A stretch of 43,076 nucleotides of DNA from Streptococcus mitis (GTDB lineage Bacteria > Bacillota > Bacilli > Lactobacillales > Streptococcaceae), in the NCBI RefSeq assembly GCF_009496285.1, contig NZ_WIJK01000020.1, positions 1 through 43,076 of the forward strand, read 5' to 3'. Positions within the stretch are counted from its first letter, which is position 1. Each line of letters opens with the position of its first letter. Of this stretch, positions 24,133 to 34,516 are shown piece by piece. Below the pieces are notes generated by a model. It made no database searches. It saw nothing but the letters and a program-made list of their open reading frames with translations, and had not been told where the DNA came from. A program made the position numbers and the translations under genes.

Positions 24133-25795
24133 AAGTATTATCCTCCTATTTGCTTGTTTCTTCCTGTTGATTTTTCCGGTAGAAGCTAAGGAAAATTTGA
24201 GTCCCTACTTTGTGAAAATAACTGATGCAACTAAAGCTGTTAAAGAAGGTAAACAAGATCAGGCAAGAAAACTAATCGATGAAATGACCAAAGATTTCGA
24301 GAAAGTCGAGAATTCTGACTCTGAAGCAGGACGTAAAGTTCAAGAAAAGTTAGCCTTAACTGGTGATATTACTGAAGACCAGTTAACTCAGATTTCTTTA
24401 GTCCTTTTGACATTTGAGAAAGAGCAAAATCCAGTCGACCTAGATGCAGAAAAAGAGAAACTTGTAAGTCGCTTAGAACCTCGTTTTGAAGCCTTAGACA
24501 AGGCAATCGCTTCTCAAGATCTGGAAGCAGTAAGAGAAACCTATAAAAAAATGAATTCAACCTGGACCATCAATGAAGCAGTGGTTCGTGACCATAGTAC
24601 AGCTCATTATGGACAAGTGGAAACAGCTATTTCCTTCCTGCGTAGTAGCATTGAGACTGAACCAACGAACTTTGATACTATTCAGGCATCGTTTAATGAT
24701 TTGAAAAAAGCCATTTCTAACTTTGTTGAAGGTACAGAAGTAGCGACGACATCATCCAATCTGACACTGAAGGATGGGATAGACCTTTTAAAGAAGGCTT
24801 TGACCCAATTTCAAGCTGGTCAAGATAGTGAAGCAGCTGCAACTATGAAGGAGTTTATTACTATTTGGCCCACCATCGAGGGTTCTGTAAGTACAACCAA
24901 TCCTTCGCTTTATAACAAGGTTGAAAGTGAAAGTCCTGTCATCATGGTTAAGGGAAAGGATAGTGAATATCAAGAAAAGCTTTCTAGCTTGATTACAGAG
25001 CTATCTCAAATTGATACTAGCGCTTCCTATAATGCATTTGACGCCATGCTCATCTTGCTCCGAGAAGGTGTAGAAGCACTCTTGATTGTCATGGCGCTTG
25101 TGACAACTTTGAAAGCTGCTAAGATGAGAAAGGGACTCAAGTGGGTCTATGGTGGTGCATTTGCTGGTATAGTGGCCAGTCTTTTAATTGCCTATATCCT
25201 ACAGATTGCCTTTCCAGCAGTCACCTCAGGAACTAACCGTGAAATCATCGAAGGTGCAGTCGGGATTTTTGCGGTTATCATGATGATTTTAATCGGTATT
25301 TGGCTTCATAGCAAATCCTCTGTAAAAAAATGGAATACTTTTATGGAATCACAAATGCAAACTGTCACGAAAACAGGATCTTTCCTTTCTATGTTTGCTC
25401 TGAGTTTTCTAGCCGTATTCCGAGAAGGTGCTGAGACGATTTTATTCTATGTGGGGATTCTACCAAGGATTTCTAGTTTTGATTTTGTCTTAGGAATTTC
25501 TCTAGCCCTCTTAGTCTTAGTCGTGATTGCCTTTGTGATGAACAAGGCCAGTCAATTTTTCCTACCTCACAAGGTTTTCTTTATCCTGACTTGGATGATT
25601 TATGCTTTAGCCTTTAAGATGACGGGAGTCAGCATTCATGCCCTACAGTTGACAAATATGATACCGAACCATCTGATCGCAGGAATACCAAGTATTGATA
25701 TATTGGGAATTTACCCTAGTTGGGAAAGTTTGGCAGGGCAGGCTCTCTTTATTCTTGTGGTGATTCTTGTTACCATTAGACAGGGTGAACAGTAA
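24107..25795 (+). CDS. efeU: Ferrous iron permease EfeU (FTR1 family) with extended N-terminal extracellular region
   Basis: 562 aa from a TTG at 24107, chosen because GGAGG sits 5 nt upstream and a signal peptide (SIILLFACFFLLIFPVEAKE) follows. The longer GTG frame from 24062 has no such site. The start overlaps efeB by 26 nt. Residues about 30-300 are an extracellular helical domain. Then come seven membrane segments with two FTR1 iron motifs, REGVE (R319-E323) and REGAE (R439-E443). The protein imports iron delivered by EfeO/EfeB. Its stop overlaps the tatC start by one base (TAATG). Confidence 0.92.
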   Translation: MGRNYWNPKSIILLFACFFLLIFPVEAKENLSPYFVKITDATKAVKEGKQDQARKLIDEMTKDFEKVENSDSEAGRKVQEKLALTGDITEDQLTQISLVLLTFEKEQNPVDLDAEKEKLVSRLEPRFEALDKAIASQDLEAVRETYKKMNSTWTINEAVVRDHSTAHYGQVETAISFLRSSIETEPTNFDTIQASFNDLKKAISNFVEGTEVATTSSNLTLKDGIDLLKKALTQFQAGQDSEAAATMKEFITIWPTIEGSVSTTNPSLYNKVESESPVIMVKGKDSEYQEKLSSLITELSQIDTSASYNAFDAMLILLREGVEALLIVMALVTTLKAAKMRKGLKWVYGGAFAGIVASLLIAYILQIAFPAVTSGTNREIIEGAVGIFAVIMMILIGIWLHSKSSVKKWNTFMESQMQTVTKTGSFLSMFALSFLAVFREGAETILFYVGILPRISSFDFVLGISLALLVLVVIAFVMNKASQFFLPHKVFFILTWMIYALAFKMTGVSIHALQLTNMIPNHLIAGIPSIDILGIYPSWESLAGQALFILVVILVTIRQGEQ

Positions 25796-26526
25796 TGGAT
25801 CAAAGGGAATTGACAATTATTGAACATTTGGTAGAATTTAGAAAGAGATTGCTAGCAGTAGTTGTTTGTTTCTTTTTAGTATTCTGCGTTTCACTATTAT
25901 TTGCCGATCAGGTTTATCAATTTATCACACAAGGCTTTAATCAGAAGTTAATCGTCTTAGGACCGAACGATATTTTATGGATTTATCTCCGTTTAGCAAG
26001 TTTGATGGCCTATAGCCTTACCTTACCTTTTACGGTCTATCAAGTCTGGAGTTTCGTTCGACCAGCCCTTAAACCTGAAGAAGCAGGGGCAATTTTTGCT
26101 TATATCCCTGCAACTTTCCTTTTTTTTATCTTAGGATTAGCCTTTGGATTTTATTTTGTAACACCAGCTTTACTTCAGGTCTTGCTAGGACTGGGTGAAA
26201 ACTTATTTGAGACACAGTTAACAGCACAAAATTATCTAGCTTTTGTCTTTCAAACTACTGTACCACTAGCATTTATCTTTGAATTGCCAGTTATCATTGC
26301 TTTTTTAACCTCAATTGGTTTGATTGGGCCTGGACTACTCGTTGCTTATAGACGTTATGCCTACTTCATTTTATTGGTATTGGCTGTTATATTGACGCCG
26401 GCCGATTTTATTAGCGATTTAGCGATGACTGTTCCCCTAATCCTTTTGTATGAGGTTAGTATCGCTATTAGTAAATGGATAATTAAGAGAAAAAGGAAAG
26501 GAGAAAAAAATGGGAATCTTACGTGA
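25795..26526 (+). CDS. tatC: Sec-independent translocase TatC
   Basis: 243 aa with six membrane helices. The N-terminal cytoplasmic segment ELTIIEHLVEFRKRLL is the usual signal-recognition face, and SFVRPALKPEEAGAI and FELPVIIAFLT are conserved blocks. TatC binds twin-arginine signals and, with TatA, moves folded proteins across the membrane. Translation is coupled to efeU through TAATG. No TatB is seen, so this is a minimal TatAC system. EfeB is the only Tat substrate visible here. Confidence 0.96.
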   Translation: MDQRELTIIEHLVEFRKRLLAVVVCFFLVFCVSLLFADQVYQFITQGFNQKLIVLGPNDILWIYLRLASLMAYSLTLPFTVYQVWSFVRPALKPEEAGAIFAYIPATFLFFILGLAFGFYFVTPALLQVLLGLGENLFETQLTAQNYLAFVFQTTVPLAFIFELPVIIAFLTSIGLIGPGLLVAYRRYAYFILLVLAVILTPADFISDLAMTVPLILLYEVSIAISKWIIKRKRKGEKNGNLT

Positions 26527-26677
26527 TATTGGTGCACCAGGCTTGATAGTCATTGTCCTTGGAGCACTGTTGATTTTTGGACCAAAACGCTTACCAGAGT
26601 TAGGCGAGTCAGTAGGAAAAATGCTTGCCGAGTTTAAGAAAGCCGTTAAGGGCATCGGTGAGGAAGAAGAAAAATAA
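26510..26677 (+). CDS. tatA: Sec-independent translocase TatA (small)
   Basis: 55 aa. The ATG at 26510 lies after AAAGGAG, and the gene overlaps the end of tatC by 17 nt in another frame. The single membrane helix GLIVIVLGALLIFG runs into the hallmark FGPKRLPELG (F23-G24-P25). The amphipathic helix SVGKMLAEFKKAVKGIG and an acidic tail follow. TatA forms the variable-size pore of the Tat system. Last gene of the efe-tat operon. Confidence 0.96.
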   Translation: MGILRDIGAPGLIVIVLGALLIFGPKRLPELGESVGKMLAEFKKAVKGIGEEEEK

Positions 26678-26697
26678 ACGAAAAATGATTGAATAGA

Positions 26698-26748
26698 GTT
26701 GAGAATTGTTAGCTTGGAATTATCTCTGGCTACAATCTTAACTTTTTT
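26698..26748 (+). terminator. Terminator of the efe-tat operon
   Basis: A long imperfect hairpin between the sequence at 26698-26713 and GCTACAATCTTAAC is followed by six T residues. Confidence 0.7.
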
Positions 26749-26791
26749 ATTTAGTTTAAGGTTTCTTTAAGGTTTCTATAATATTCTGAAG

Positions 26792-26829
26792 AACTCTATA
26801 TTTGTTGAAAATAGAGTTGAGATTTTTTT
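26792..26829 (+). terminator. Second terminator-like hairpin
   Basis: AACTCTAT and ATAGAGTT form an 8-bp stem with an 11-nt loop and a downstream run of seven T residues. It separates efe-tat from the tar-lic unit. Confidence 0.6.
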
Positions 26830-26916
26830 ATCATTCAAGTTACTTTCCCTAAAGGTATGCCTAGGCTCTTTCTGGCTAGAGAATTCTAGTATTTATTTCG
26901 ATAAAGGGCTAGGTTG

Positions 26917-26925
26917 TGATATAAT
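26917..26925 (+). promoter_or_regulatory. Extended -10 promoter of tarI-tarJ-licABC
   Basis: TGATATAAT lies 45 nt before the tarI ATG; AAAGGAG is the ribosome site. Confidence 0.75.
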
Positions 26926-26970
26926 AGTAAAGAATGAGTTTTTTTAAGAACAGACTAAAGGAGTATTAAA

Positions 26971-27678
26971 ATGATCTACGCTGGAATTTTAGCAGGTGGA
27001 ACCGGCACGCGCATGGGGATTAGTAATTTACCCAAACAATTTCTTGAGTTGGGAGATCGCCCAATCTTGATTCATACTATTGAAAAATTTGTCTTAGAGC
27101 CAACTATTGAAAAGATTGTAGTTGGAGTTCACGGAGACTGGGTGACACACGCAGAAGATTTAGTTGAAAAATTCCTACCACTCCACAAGGACCGTATAAT
27201 CATCACAAAAGGTGGTGCGGATCGTAATTCTAGTATTGAAAAAATTATTGAAGCTATTGATGCTCACCGTCCACTGACCGCAGATGATATTGTGGTGACG
27301 CATGATTCAGTTCGTCCTTTCATCACTCTTCGAATGATTCAAGATAATATTGAACTCGCTAAAAACCATGATGCTGTTGATACCGTGGTTGAAGCTGTGG
27401 ATACCATTGTTGAAAGTACAAATGGTCAGTTCATCACAGATATTCCAAATCGCGCTCATCTATACCAAGGACAGACTCCTCAAACCTTCCGTTGTAAAGA
27501 CTTTATTGATTTGTATGGTTCTTTATCAGCAGAAGAAAAAGAAATTTTGACAGATGCATGTAAAATCTTTGTCATTAAGGGTAAAGATGTAGCCTTGGCT
27601 AAGGGTGAATACTCAAATCTAAAAATCACAACAGTTACAGACTTGAAGATTGCTAAAAGCATGATTGAGAAAGACTAG
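26971..27678 (+). CDS. tarI: Ribitol-5-phosphate cytidylyltransferase TarI
   Basis: 235 aa of the IspD/TarI fold. LAGGTGTRMG (residues 7-16) and the following PKQF bind CTP, and VVTHDSVRPF is the second conserved block. The enzyme makes CDP-ribitol from CTP and ribitol-5-phosphate for teichoic acid chains. IspD (MEP pathway) is the alternative reading, but the adjacent tarJ and licABC settle the call. First gene of the operon. Confidence 0.95.
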   Translation: MIYAGILAGGTGTRMGISNLPKQFLELGDRPILIHTIEKFVLEPTIEKIVVGVHGDWVTHAEDLVEKFLPLHKDRIIITKGGADRNSSIEKIIEAIDAHRPLTADDIVVTHDSVRPFITLRMIQDNIELAKNHDAVDTVVEAVDTIVESTNGQFITDIPNRAHLYQGQTPQTFRCKDFIDLYGSLSAEEKEILTDACKIFVIKGKDVALAKGEYSNLKITTVTDLKIAKSMIEKD

Positions 27679-27682
27679 AGAC

Positions 27683-28705
27683 ATGATTAATCAAATTTAT
27701 CAACTGACAAAACCCAAATTTATCAATATCAAATACCAAGAAGAAGAGATTGATCAAGAGAATCATATCCTTATTCGACCAAACTTTATGGCGGTTTGTC
27801 ATGCGGATCAACGTTACTATCAAGGAAAACGTGATCCAAAAATTTTATCAAAGAAACTTCCAATGGCTATGATTCATGAGTCTTGTGGAACTGTTATTTC
27901 TGATCCCACAGGTACCTACAAAGTTGGTCAGAAGGTTGTCATGATTCCCAATCAACCACCTATGCAGAGTGATGAGGAATTTTATGAAAACTATATGACA
28001 GGAACCTATTTCTTGTCTAGTGGGTATGATGGCTTTATGCGAGAATTTGTTTCTCTACCTAAGGATCGTGTGGTAGCTTACGAGAACATCGAAGATACAG
28101 TAGCTGCCATTACTGAATTTGTCAGTGTGGGTATGCACGCTATGAATCGTTTCCTTACTGTTTCACATAGTAAACGTCAACGAATTGCTGTTATTGGTGA
28201 TGGAAGTTTAGCTTTTGTCATGGCGAATATTATCAACTATACCTTGCCTGAAGCTGAGATTATTGTTATTGGTCGTCATTGGGAGAAATTAGAACTCTTC
28301 TCTTTTGCTAAGGAGCTTTACATTACGGATAGCATCCCAGAAGATCTTAGTTTTGATCATGGTTTCGAATGTTGTGGTGGTGATGGATGCGGACCTGCTA
28401 TTAATGATCTCATCCGTTACATCAAACCACAGGGAACCATTCTGATGATGGGAGTTAGTGAGTACAAGGTCAACATCAATACCCGAGATTCCTTGGAAAA
28501 AGGTTTGTTACTAGTAGGTTCTTCGCGTTCAGGACGTGTTGACTTCGAAAAAGCTATCCAAATGATGGAGATTAAGAGATTTGCCAATCGTTTGAAAAAT
28601 ATCATTTATTTAGAAGAACCAGTACGAGAAATTAAGGATATTCACCGAGTTTTTGCAACTGACCTAAATACTGCCTTTAAGACAGTCTTTAAGTGGGAAG
28701 TCTAA
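27683..28705 (+). CDS. tarJ: Ribulose-5-phosphate reductase TarJ
   Basis: 340 aa from the ATG at 27683, 4 nt after tarI; an in-frame TTG at 27665 would overlap tarI. It is a medium-chain dehydrogenase: the metal-site region MAVCHADQRYY, then HESCGTVI, and a Rossmann segment IAVIGDGSLAFVMANII. It reduces ribulose-5-phosphate to ribitol-5-phosphate with NADPH, supplying TarI. GLLLVGSSRSGR and a C-terminal FKTVFKWEV complete the family pattern. Confidence 0.94.
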   Translation: MINQIYQLTKPKFINIKYQEEEIDQENHILIRPNFMAVCHADQRYYQGKRDPKILSKKLPMAMIHESCGTVISDPTGTYKVGQKVVMIPNQPPMQSDEEFYENYMTGTYFLSSGYDGFMREFVSLPKDRVVAYENIEDTVAAITEFVSVGMHAMNRFLTVSHSKRQRIAVIGDGSLAFVMANIINYTLPEAEIIVIGRHWEKLELFSFAKELYITDSIPEDLSFDHGFECCGGDGCGPAINDLIRYIKPQGTILMMGVSEYKVNINTRDSLEKGLLLVGSSRSGRVDFEKAIQMMEIKRFANRLKNIIYLEEPVREIKDIHRVFATDLNTAFKTVFKWEV

Positions 28706-28717
28706 TGGAGGATGATT

Positions 28718-29587
28718 GTGGAAAAGATTATTAAGGAAAAACTGACATCTTTACTATCAACTGATGAAGATATTTTAAGTGTTGAACAACTAGGAGGAAT
28801 GACTAATCAAAATTATTTGGTTAAGACAACCTCAAATCAGTATATCGTTAAGTTTTTCGGAAAAGGCACAGATAAATTGATCAACCGCCAGAATGAGAAA
28901 TTTAATCTGGACTTGTTAAAAGATTTAAAACTTGATGTGGAAAATTATCTTTTCGATATTGAAGCAGGTATCAAGGTTAATCAGTACATTAAATCTGCGA
29001 ATACTCTTAATTCCACTACTATCAAGACTAAGTTTGAAAAGATTGCGCCTATTTTACAAACGGTTCATGCTTCGGGTAAGGAATTAAAAGGAGAGTTTGC
29101 TCCTTTTGAGGAAATCAAAAAATATGAATCCTTGATTCAAGGGGAGATTTCCTATCCGAACTATGAAACTGTCAGAAAGTTAGTATTTTCTCTGAAAGAT
29201 CAACTTGAAGAAATTGGTATCGATAAGAAATCATGTCACATTGATTTGGTTCCTGAAAATTTCATAGAAGGACCAGATGGTCACCTTTATCTCATTGATT
29301 GGGAATATTCATCTATGAATGATCCTATGTGGGATTTGGCAGCCCTCTTCTTAGAATCTGAATTTACCAGTGCAGAAGAAGAAGACTTTTTAAGTCATTA
29401 TGCGAGTGACAAGACTCCAGTTTCAAGTGAGAAAATTCGTATCTACAAAATCTTGCAAGACATCATTTGGAGTCTTTGGACTATATACAAAGAAGAAAAT
29501 GGTGCAGATTTCGGAGATTATGGAATCTCTCGTTACAATAGAGCTGTGAAAGAGTTGGATTCTATGGGAGGTTCTGATGAAGACTAA
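28718..29587 (+). CDS. licA: Choline kinase LicA (Pck)
   Basis: 289 aa from the GTG at 28718, which lies 6 nt after GGAGG. An in-frame ATG at 28712 abuts that site with no spacing, and the pneumococcal protein also starts MEKIIKEK. Kinase-fold motifs are CHIDLVPENF (catalytic loop) and LIDWEYSSMNDPMWDLA (metal-binding Asp). The enzyme phosphorylates choline taken up by LicB, giving phosphocholine for LicC. It overlaps licB by 11 nt. Confidence 0.95.
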   Translation: MEKIIKEKLTSLLSTDEDILSVEQLGGMTNQNYLVKTTSNQYIVKFFGKGTDKLINRQNEKFNLDLLKDLKLDVENYLFDIEAGIKVNQYIKSANTLNSTTIKTKFEKIAPILQTVHASGKELKGEFAPFEEIKKYESLIQGEISYPNYETVRKLVFSLKDQLEEIGIDKKSCHIDLVPENFIEGPDGHLYLIDWEYSSMNDPMWDLAALFLESEFTSAEEEDFLSHYASDKTPVSSEKIRIYKILQDIIWSLWTIYKEENGADFGDYGISRYNRAVKELDSMGGSDED

Positions 29588-30455
29588 AAATGGAGTTTCT
29601 TTTGGGCTGCTATCAGGTGTGTTCTGGGGATTAGGATTAACTATTAGTGCCTATATCTTTTCAATCTTTACAGAGCTTTCGCCTTTTGTAGTAGCAGCAG
29701 CACACGACTTCCTCAGTATTTTTATCTTACTAGGTTTTCTTCTAGTTAAGGAAGGAAAAGTACGTTTTTCAATCTTCTTGAATATTCGAAATGTTAGTGT
29801 TATTTTTGGTGCTTTACTGGCAGGACCGATTGGTATGCAGGCCAATCTCTATGCGGTTAAGTATATTGGAAGTTCTCTAGCATCGTCTGTTTCGGCGATT
29901 TATCCTGCTGTTTCAGTCTTGCTTGCCTTCTTTTTCTTGAAGCACAAGATTTCCAAAAATACAGTTTTTGGGATTCTTCTAATCATTGCAGGAATTATTG
30001 CTCAGACCTATAAAGCAGAGCAAGTGAATTCTTTCTATATCGGAATTTTATGTGCTTTGATTTGTGCCCTTGCTTGGGGCAGTGAAAGTGTTCTTAGCTC
30101 TTTTGCTATGGAAAGTGATCTCAGTGAAGTTGAAGCCCTCTTGATTCGGCAAGTTACATCCTTCTTGTCTTATCTTGTTATTGTGCTCTTCTCGCATCAC
30201 ACGTTTGCAGAAGTAGCAAATGGGCAATTGTTTGGTTTACTGATAGTCTTTGCAGCATTTAATATGATTTCTTACCTTGCCTACTACATTGCTATCAATC
30301 GATTGCAACCAGCAAAGGCAACTGGTCTAAATGTCAGTTATGTAGTATGGACAGTTTTGTTTGCAGCAATGTTCTTGAGAACACCTCTGACTGTCTTAAC
30401 AATCATTACTTCATTTGTTGTAATGGCTGGTGTTTACATTATTATTAAAGAATAA
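29577..30455 (+). CDS. licB: Choline transporter LicB (EamA/DMT family)
   Basis: 292 aa with ten predicted membrane segments in two EamA repeats, starting GLLSGVFWGLGLTISAYIF and later LICALAWGSESVLSSF. DMT-superfamily permease. In the lic locus LicB imports choline for teichoic acid decoration. Start overlaps licA, so translation is coupled; licC starts 12 nt after the stop. Confidence 0.94.
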   Translation: MKTKNGVSFGLLSGVFWGLGLTISAYIFSIFTELSPFVVAAAHDFLSIFILLGFLLVKEGKVRFSIFLNIRNVSVIFGALLAGPIGMQANLYAVKYIGSSLASSVSAIYPAVSVLLAFFFLKHKISKNTVFGILLIIAGIIAQTYKAEQVNSFYIGILCALICALAWGSESVLSSFAMESDLSEVEALLIRQVTSFLSYLVIVLFSHHTFAEVANGQLFGLLIVFAAFNMISYLAYYIAINRLQPAKATGLNVSYVVWTVLFAAMFLRTPLTVLTIITSFVVMAGVYIIIKE

Positions 30456-30467
30456 AGGAGAAAGCGC

Positions 30468-31157
30468 GTGAAAGCGATTATCTTAGCAGCTGGTTTGGGA
30501 ACTCGTTTGAGACCCATGACAGAAAATACTCCCAAAGCCTTGGTTAAAGTCAATCAAAAACCTTTGGTTGAATATCAAATTGAATTTTTAAAAGAACGTG
30601 GTATTGATGACATTATCATCGTTGTAGGTTATTTGGAAGAACAATTCGACTATCTTAAAGAAAAATACGGTGTTCGTTTGGTCTTCAATGATAAGTATGC
30701 TGATTACAACAACTTTTACTCTCTTTACTTGGTAAAAGAAGAGTTGGCTAACAGCTACGTTATCGATGCGGATAACTATCTTTTCAAGAATATGTTCCGT
30801 AATGATATCGAACGTTCAACTTACTTTAGTGTTTATCGTGAAGATTGTGACAATGAGTGGTTCCTAGTTTACGGAGATGACTACAAAGTTCAAGATATCA
30901 TCGTTGATAGCAAGAATGGACGTATTTTGAGTGGGGTATCATTCTGGGACGCCCCAACAGCTGAAAAGATTGTTGGATTTATCGGTGAGGCTTATGCAAG
31001 CGGTGAGTTTGTAGACCTCTACTGGGATAACATGGTTAAAGATAATATCAAAGAACTAGATGTATATGTAGAAGAGTTGGAAGAAAACTCTATCTACGAA
31101 ATTGACAGTGTTAAAGATTATCAAAAACTAGAAAATATTCTTTCTTCACAAAAGTAA
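30468..31157 (+). CDS. licC: Choline-phosphate cytidylyltransferase LicC
   Basis: 229 aa, the same length as the pneumococcal enzyme. GTG start with GGAG upstream. The nucleotidyltransferase signature ILAAGLGTRLRPMTENTPKA occupies residues 4-23, and YVIDADNYLF provides the metal-binding Asp. It makes CDP-choline from CTP and phosphocholine. LicD transferases that place the phosphocholine are not in the window. Last gene of the tar-lic operon. Confidence 0.96.
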   Translation: MKAIILAAGLGTRLRPMTENTPKALVKVNQKPLVEYQIEFLKERGIDDIIIVVGYLEEQFDYLKEKYGVRLVFNDKYADYNNFYSLYLVKEELANSYVIDADNYLFKNMFRNDIERSTYFSVYREDCDNEWFLVYGDDYKVQDIIVDSKNGRILSGVSFWDAPTAEKIVGFIGEAYASGEFVDLYWDNMVKDNIKELDVYVEELEENSIYEIDSVKDYQKLENILSSQK

Positions 31158-31193
31158 TCAAATTTTATGAACTGATACCTTACCTATTTTTAC

Positions 31194-31222
31194 TTGACTT
31201 TTCACGTTTGATACAGTATACT
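31194..31222 (+). promoter_or_regulatory. Promoter of the pyr unit
   Basis: TTGACT, 17 nt and TATACT make a near-consensus sigma-A promoter about 185 nt before pyrK. Confidence 0.85.
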
Positions 31223-31232
31223 AGTGAAAATT

Positions 31233-31374
31233 TAACCTTTAAGGGAAGTCCAGAGAGACTCACAAGGTGTCAGATAGAAAATAGATTACACAAACTTCGA
31301 ATAAACACAGTTTATTTGATTCTTTTCTGTAAGTATCTTACTGAAACCTTGCGATTGCAAGGTTTTTCTTTTTC
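31233..31374 (+). promoter_or_regulatory. PyrR-type attenuator leader with terminator
   Basis: AAGTCCAGAGAGACTCACAA (31246-31265) is the conserved PyrR-binding loop of pyr leaders and is flanked by ACCTT/AAGGT pairing. At 31344-31374 AAACCTTGC and GCAAGGTTT form a strong terminator followed by TTTCTTTTTC. Known mechanism: PyrR with UMP binds the RNA, frees the terminator and lowers pyr expression when pyrimidines are abundant. Confidence 0.88.
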
Positions 31375-31405
31375 TGAACCCCTTAAAATTTAAGGAGGAA
31401 AAGTT

Positions 31406-33155
<1,750 letters not shown>

Positions 33156-33204
33156 GTTTTATGTACTGAATTCAGCCTAAATTGTTTTGAAAGCGCCATT
33201 TTTT

Positions 33205-33213
33205 TGGTATAAT
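33205..33213 (+). promoter_or_regulatory. Extended -10 promoter of ribF, 7 nt from the start codon
   Basis: TGGTATAAT ends 7 nt before the ATG at 33221, so transcription should begin at or next to the start codon. No ribosome site is present. Confidence 0.75.
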
Positions 33214-33220
33214 AAATACT

Positions 33221-34132
33221 ATGATTATTACAGTACCTATTAAAACAGAAAAAGATATTGCAACGCCAGGACCAAACGTCCTTGTACTAGGTTATTTTGA
33301 TGGAGTTCACCTTGGACATCAAAAATTATTTGATATAGCTTCTAACATTGCTGCTGAAAAGCGCCAGGGAGTAGCTCTAGTAACTTTTAACGAATCACCA
33401 AAACTAACTCTGAATCAATACTCACCTGAACACTTATTGCATATTTTGAATGCTAGTGAACGTGAACGTCGATTGAAGCGAGCTGGAGTTGAGAGTTTAT
33501 ATTTGATGGATTTCACTAGTCGAGTAGCAAATATGACTGCCCAAGAATTCATTGATACCTACGTCAAGGAAGCAAAGGCAGATACCATTGTAGTTGGTTT
33601 TGACTATACTCTTGGTTCAGATAGAAAAACAGCTGAGGATTTAAAAGAACTCTTCCATGGTGAAGTGGTTGTTGTTCCACCAGTTGAGGACGAAAAGGGG
33701 AAAATTAGTTCAACGCGCATTCGCCAAGCCATTCTAGAAGGAGATGTAAAAGAAGCAGGCAAACTTTTGGGATTCCCTTTACCAACGAGAGGTGTAGTGG
33801 TTCATGGAAATGCGCGTGGTCGAACTATTGGCTTCCCGACAGCTAATCTAGTCAACTTGGATCGGACATATATGCCAGCTGATGGTGTTTATGCCGTTGA
33901 CGTTGAAATCCAAAGAAAAGTCTATCGTGGTATGGCAAGTCTAGGTAAAAATGAAACCTTTGATGGCGAAGAAGAGCGTTTTGAAGTTCATATCTTTGAT
34001 TTTTCCGACGATATCTATGGGGAGACTGTCATCGTTTCCTGGTTGGACCGTATCCGTGATATGGTAAAATTTGATAGCGTTGATCAATTAGTTAAACAAC
34101 TAGAAGAAGATGAAAAGATAGCTAGAAAATAA
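33221..34132 (+). CDS. ribF: Bifunctional riboflavin kinase / FAD synthetase RibF
   Basis: 303 aa. The N-terminal nucleotidyltransferase domain has LGYFDGVHLGHQ (residues about 23-34) and FDYTLGSDRK; a SSTRIRQAILEG segment follows. The C-terminal riboflavin kinase domain has GRTIGFPTANL near residue 205 and a closing helix. It makes FMN and FAD. The mRNA is predicted to be leaderless. In many relatives ribF adjoins truB; here it follows pyrDb. Confidence 0.96.
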   Translation: MIITVPIKTEKDIATPGPNVLVLGYFDGVHLGHQKLFDIASNIAAEKRQGVALVTFNESPKLTLNQYSPEHLLHILNASERERRLKRAGVESLYLMDFTSRVANMTAQEFIDTYVKEAKADTIVVGFDYTLGSDRKTAEDLKELFHGEVVVVPPVEDEKGKISSTRIRQAILEGDVKEAGKLLGFPLPTRGVVVHGNARGRTIGFPTANLVNLDRTYMPADGVYAVDVEIQRKVYRGMASLGKNETFDGEEERFEVHIFDFSDDIYGETVIVSWLDRIRDMVKFDSVDQLVKQLEEDEKIARK

Positions 34133-34146
34133 AATCAAAAAATAGT

Positions 34147-34177
34147 AGAGTTTGGGATTTTCTCAAACTCTTTTTTT
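34147..34177 (+). terminator. Intrinsic terminator of ribF
   Basis: AGAGTTTG and CAAACTCT form an 8-bp stem followed by a T-run. Confidence 0.85.
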
Positions 34178-34218
34178 ATTTGTATTTTAGCTTAAGTTTG
34201 GGGAATCATCATAATTAT

Positions 34219-34325
34219 TATAGTAGGCTAAATAAAGAATAGTTCATTTCGACTTCTAAAACATTGCTAGAAATTGATTTGACTCCCCTAATCAATTTGT
34301 TTATATCTTATTTCAATCCACTATA
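34219..34325 (+). repeat. RUP element (107 bp)
   Basis: Exactly 107 bp from TATAGT to ACTATA. The imperfect terminal inverted repeats (19 bp, about 13 matching) read TATAGTAGGCTAAATAAAG on the left and TATAGTGGATTGAAATAAG when the right end is reversed. Size, TA ends and internal blocks fit the pneumococcal RUP. The rest of the 34133-34516 gap is AT-rich and holds the ribF terminator and mutY promoter. Confidence 0.85.
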
Positions 34326-34481
34326 TTTAACTTAAGTCAACATTTAAAATTAAAACTGACAAGTAGCTATATAAAAATTAGAGTATTATGAACAGAATCT
34401 ATCTTTTCTCCATTTTGCTTAAATAATAAGGATTGTTTTTTATGATAGAAAAGTGTTTTCTTCAATGTCTATCTTGATTTT

Positions 34482-34510
34482 TTGAGTATCCTAAAAGGTT
34501 ATGCTATACT
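34482..34510 (+). promoter_or_regulatory. Promoter of mutY, 6 nt from the start codon
   Basis: TTGAGT, 17 nt and extended TGCTATACT end 6 nt before the ATG at 34517, predicting a leaderless mRNA. Confidence 0.78.
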
Positions 34511-34516
34511 AGAAAT

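Noticed and set aside
31208..31393. Small protein encoded in the pyr leader
   Set aside because: The frame runs through the PyrR-binding loop and terminator and has no ribosome site.
34326..34481. Small RNA upstream of mutY
   Set aside because: Only a weak GATAGA/TCTATC hairpin was seen, without promoter or terminator.
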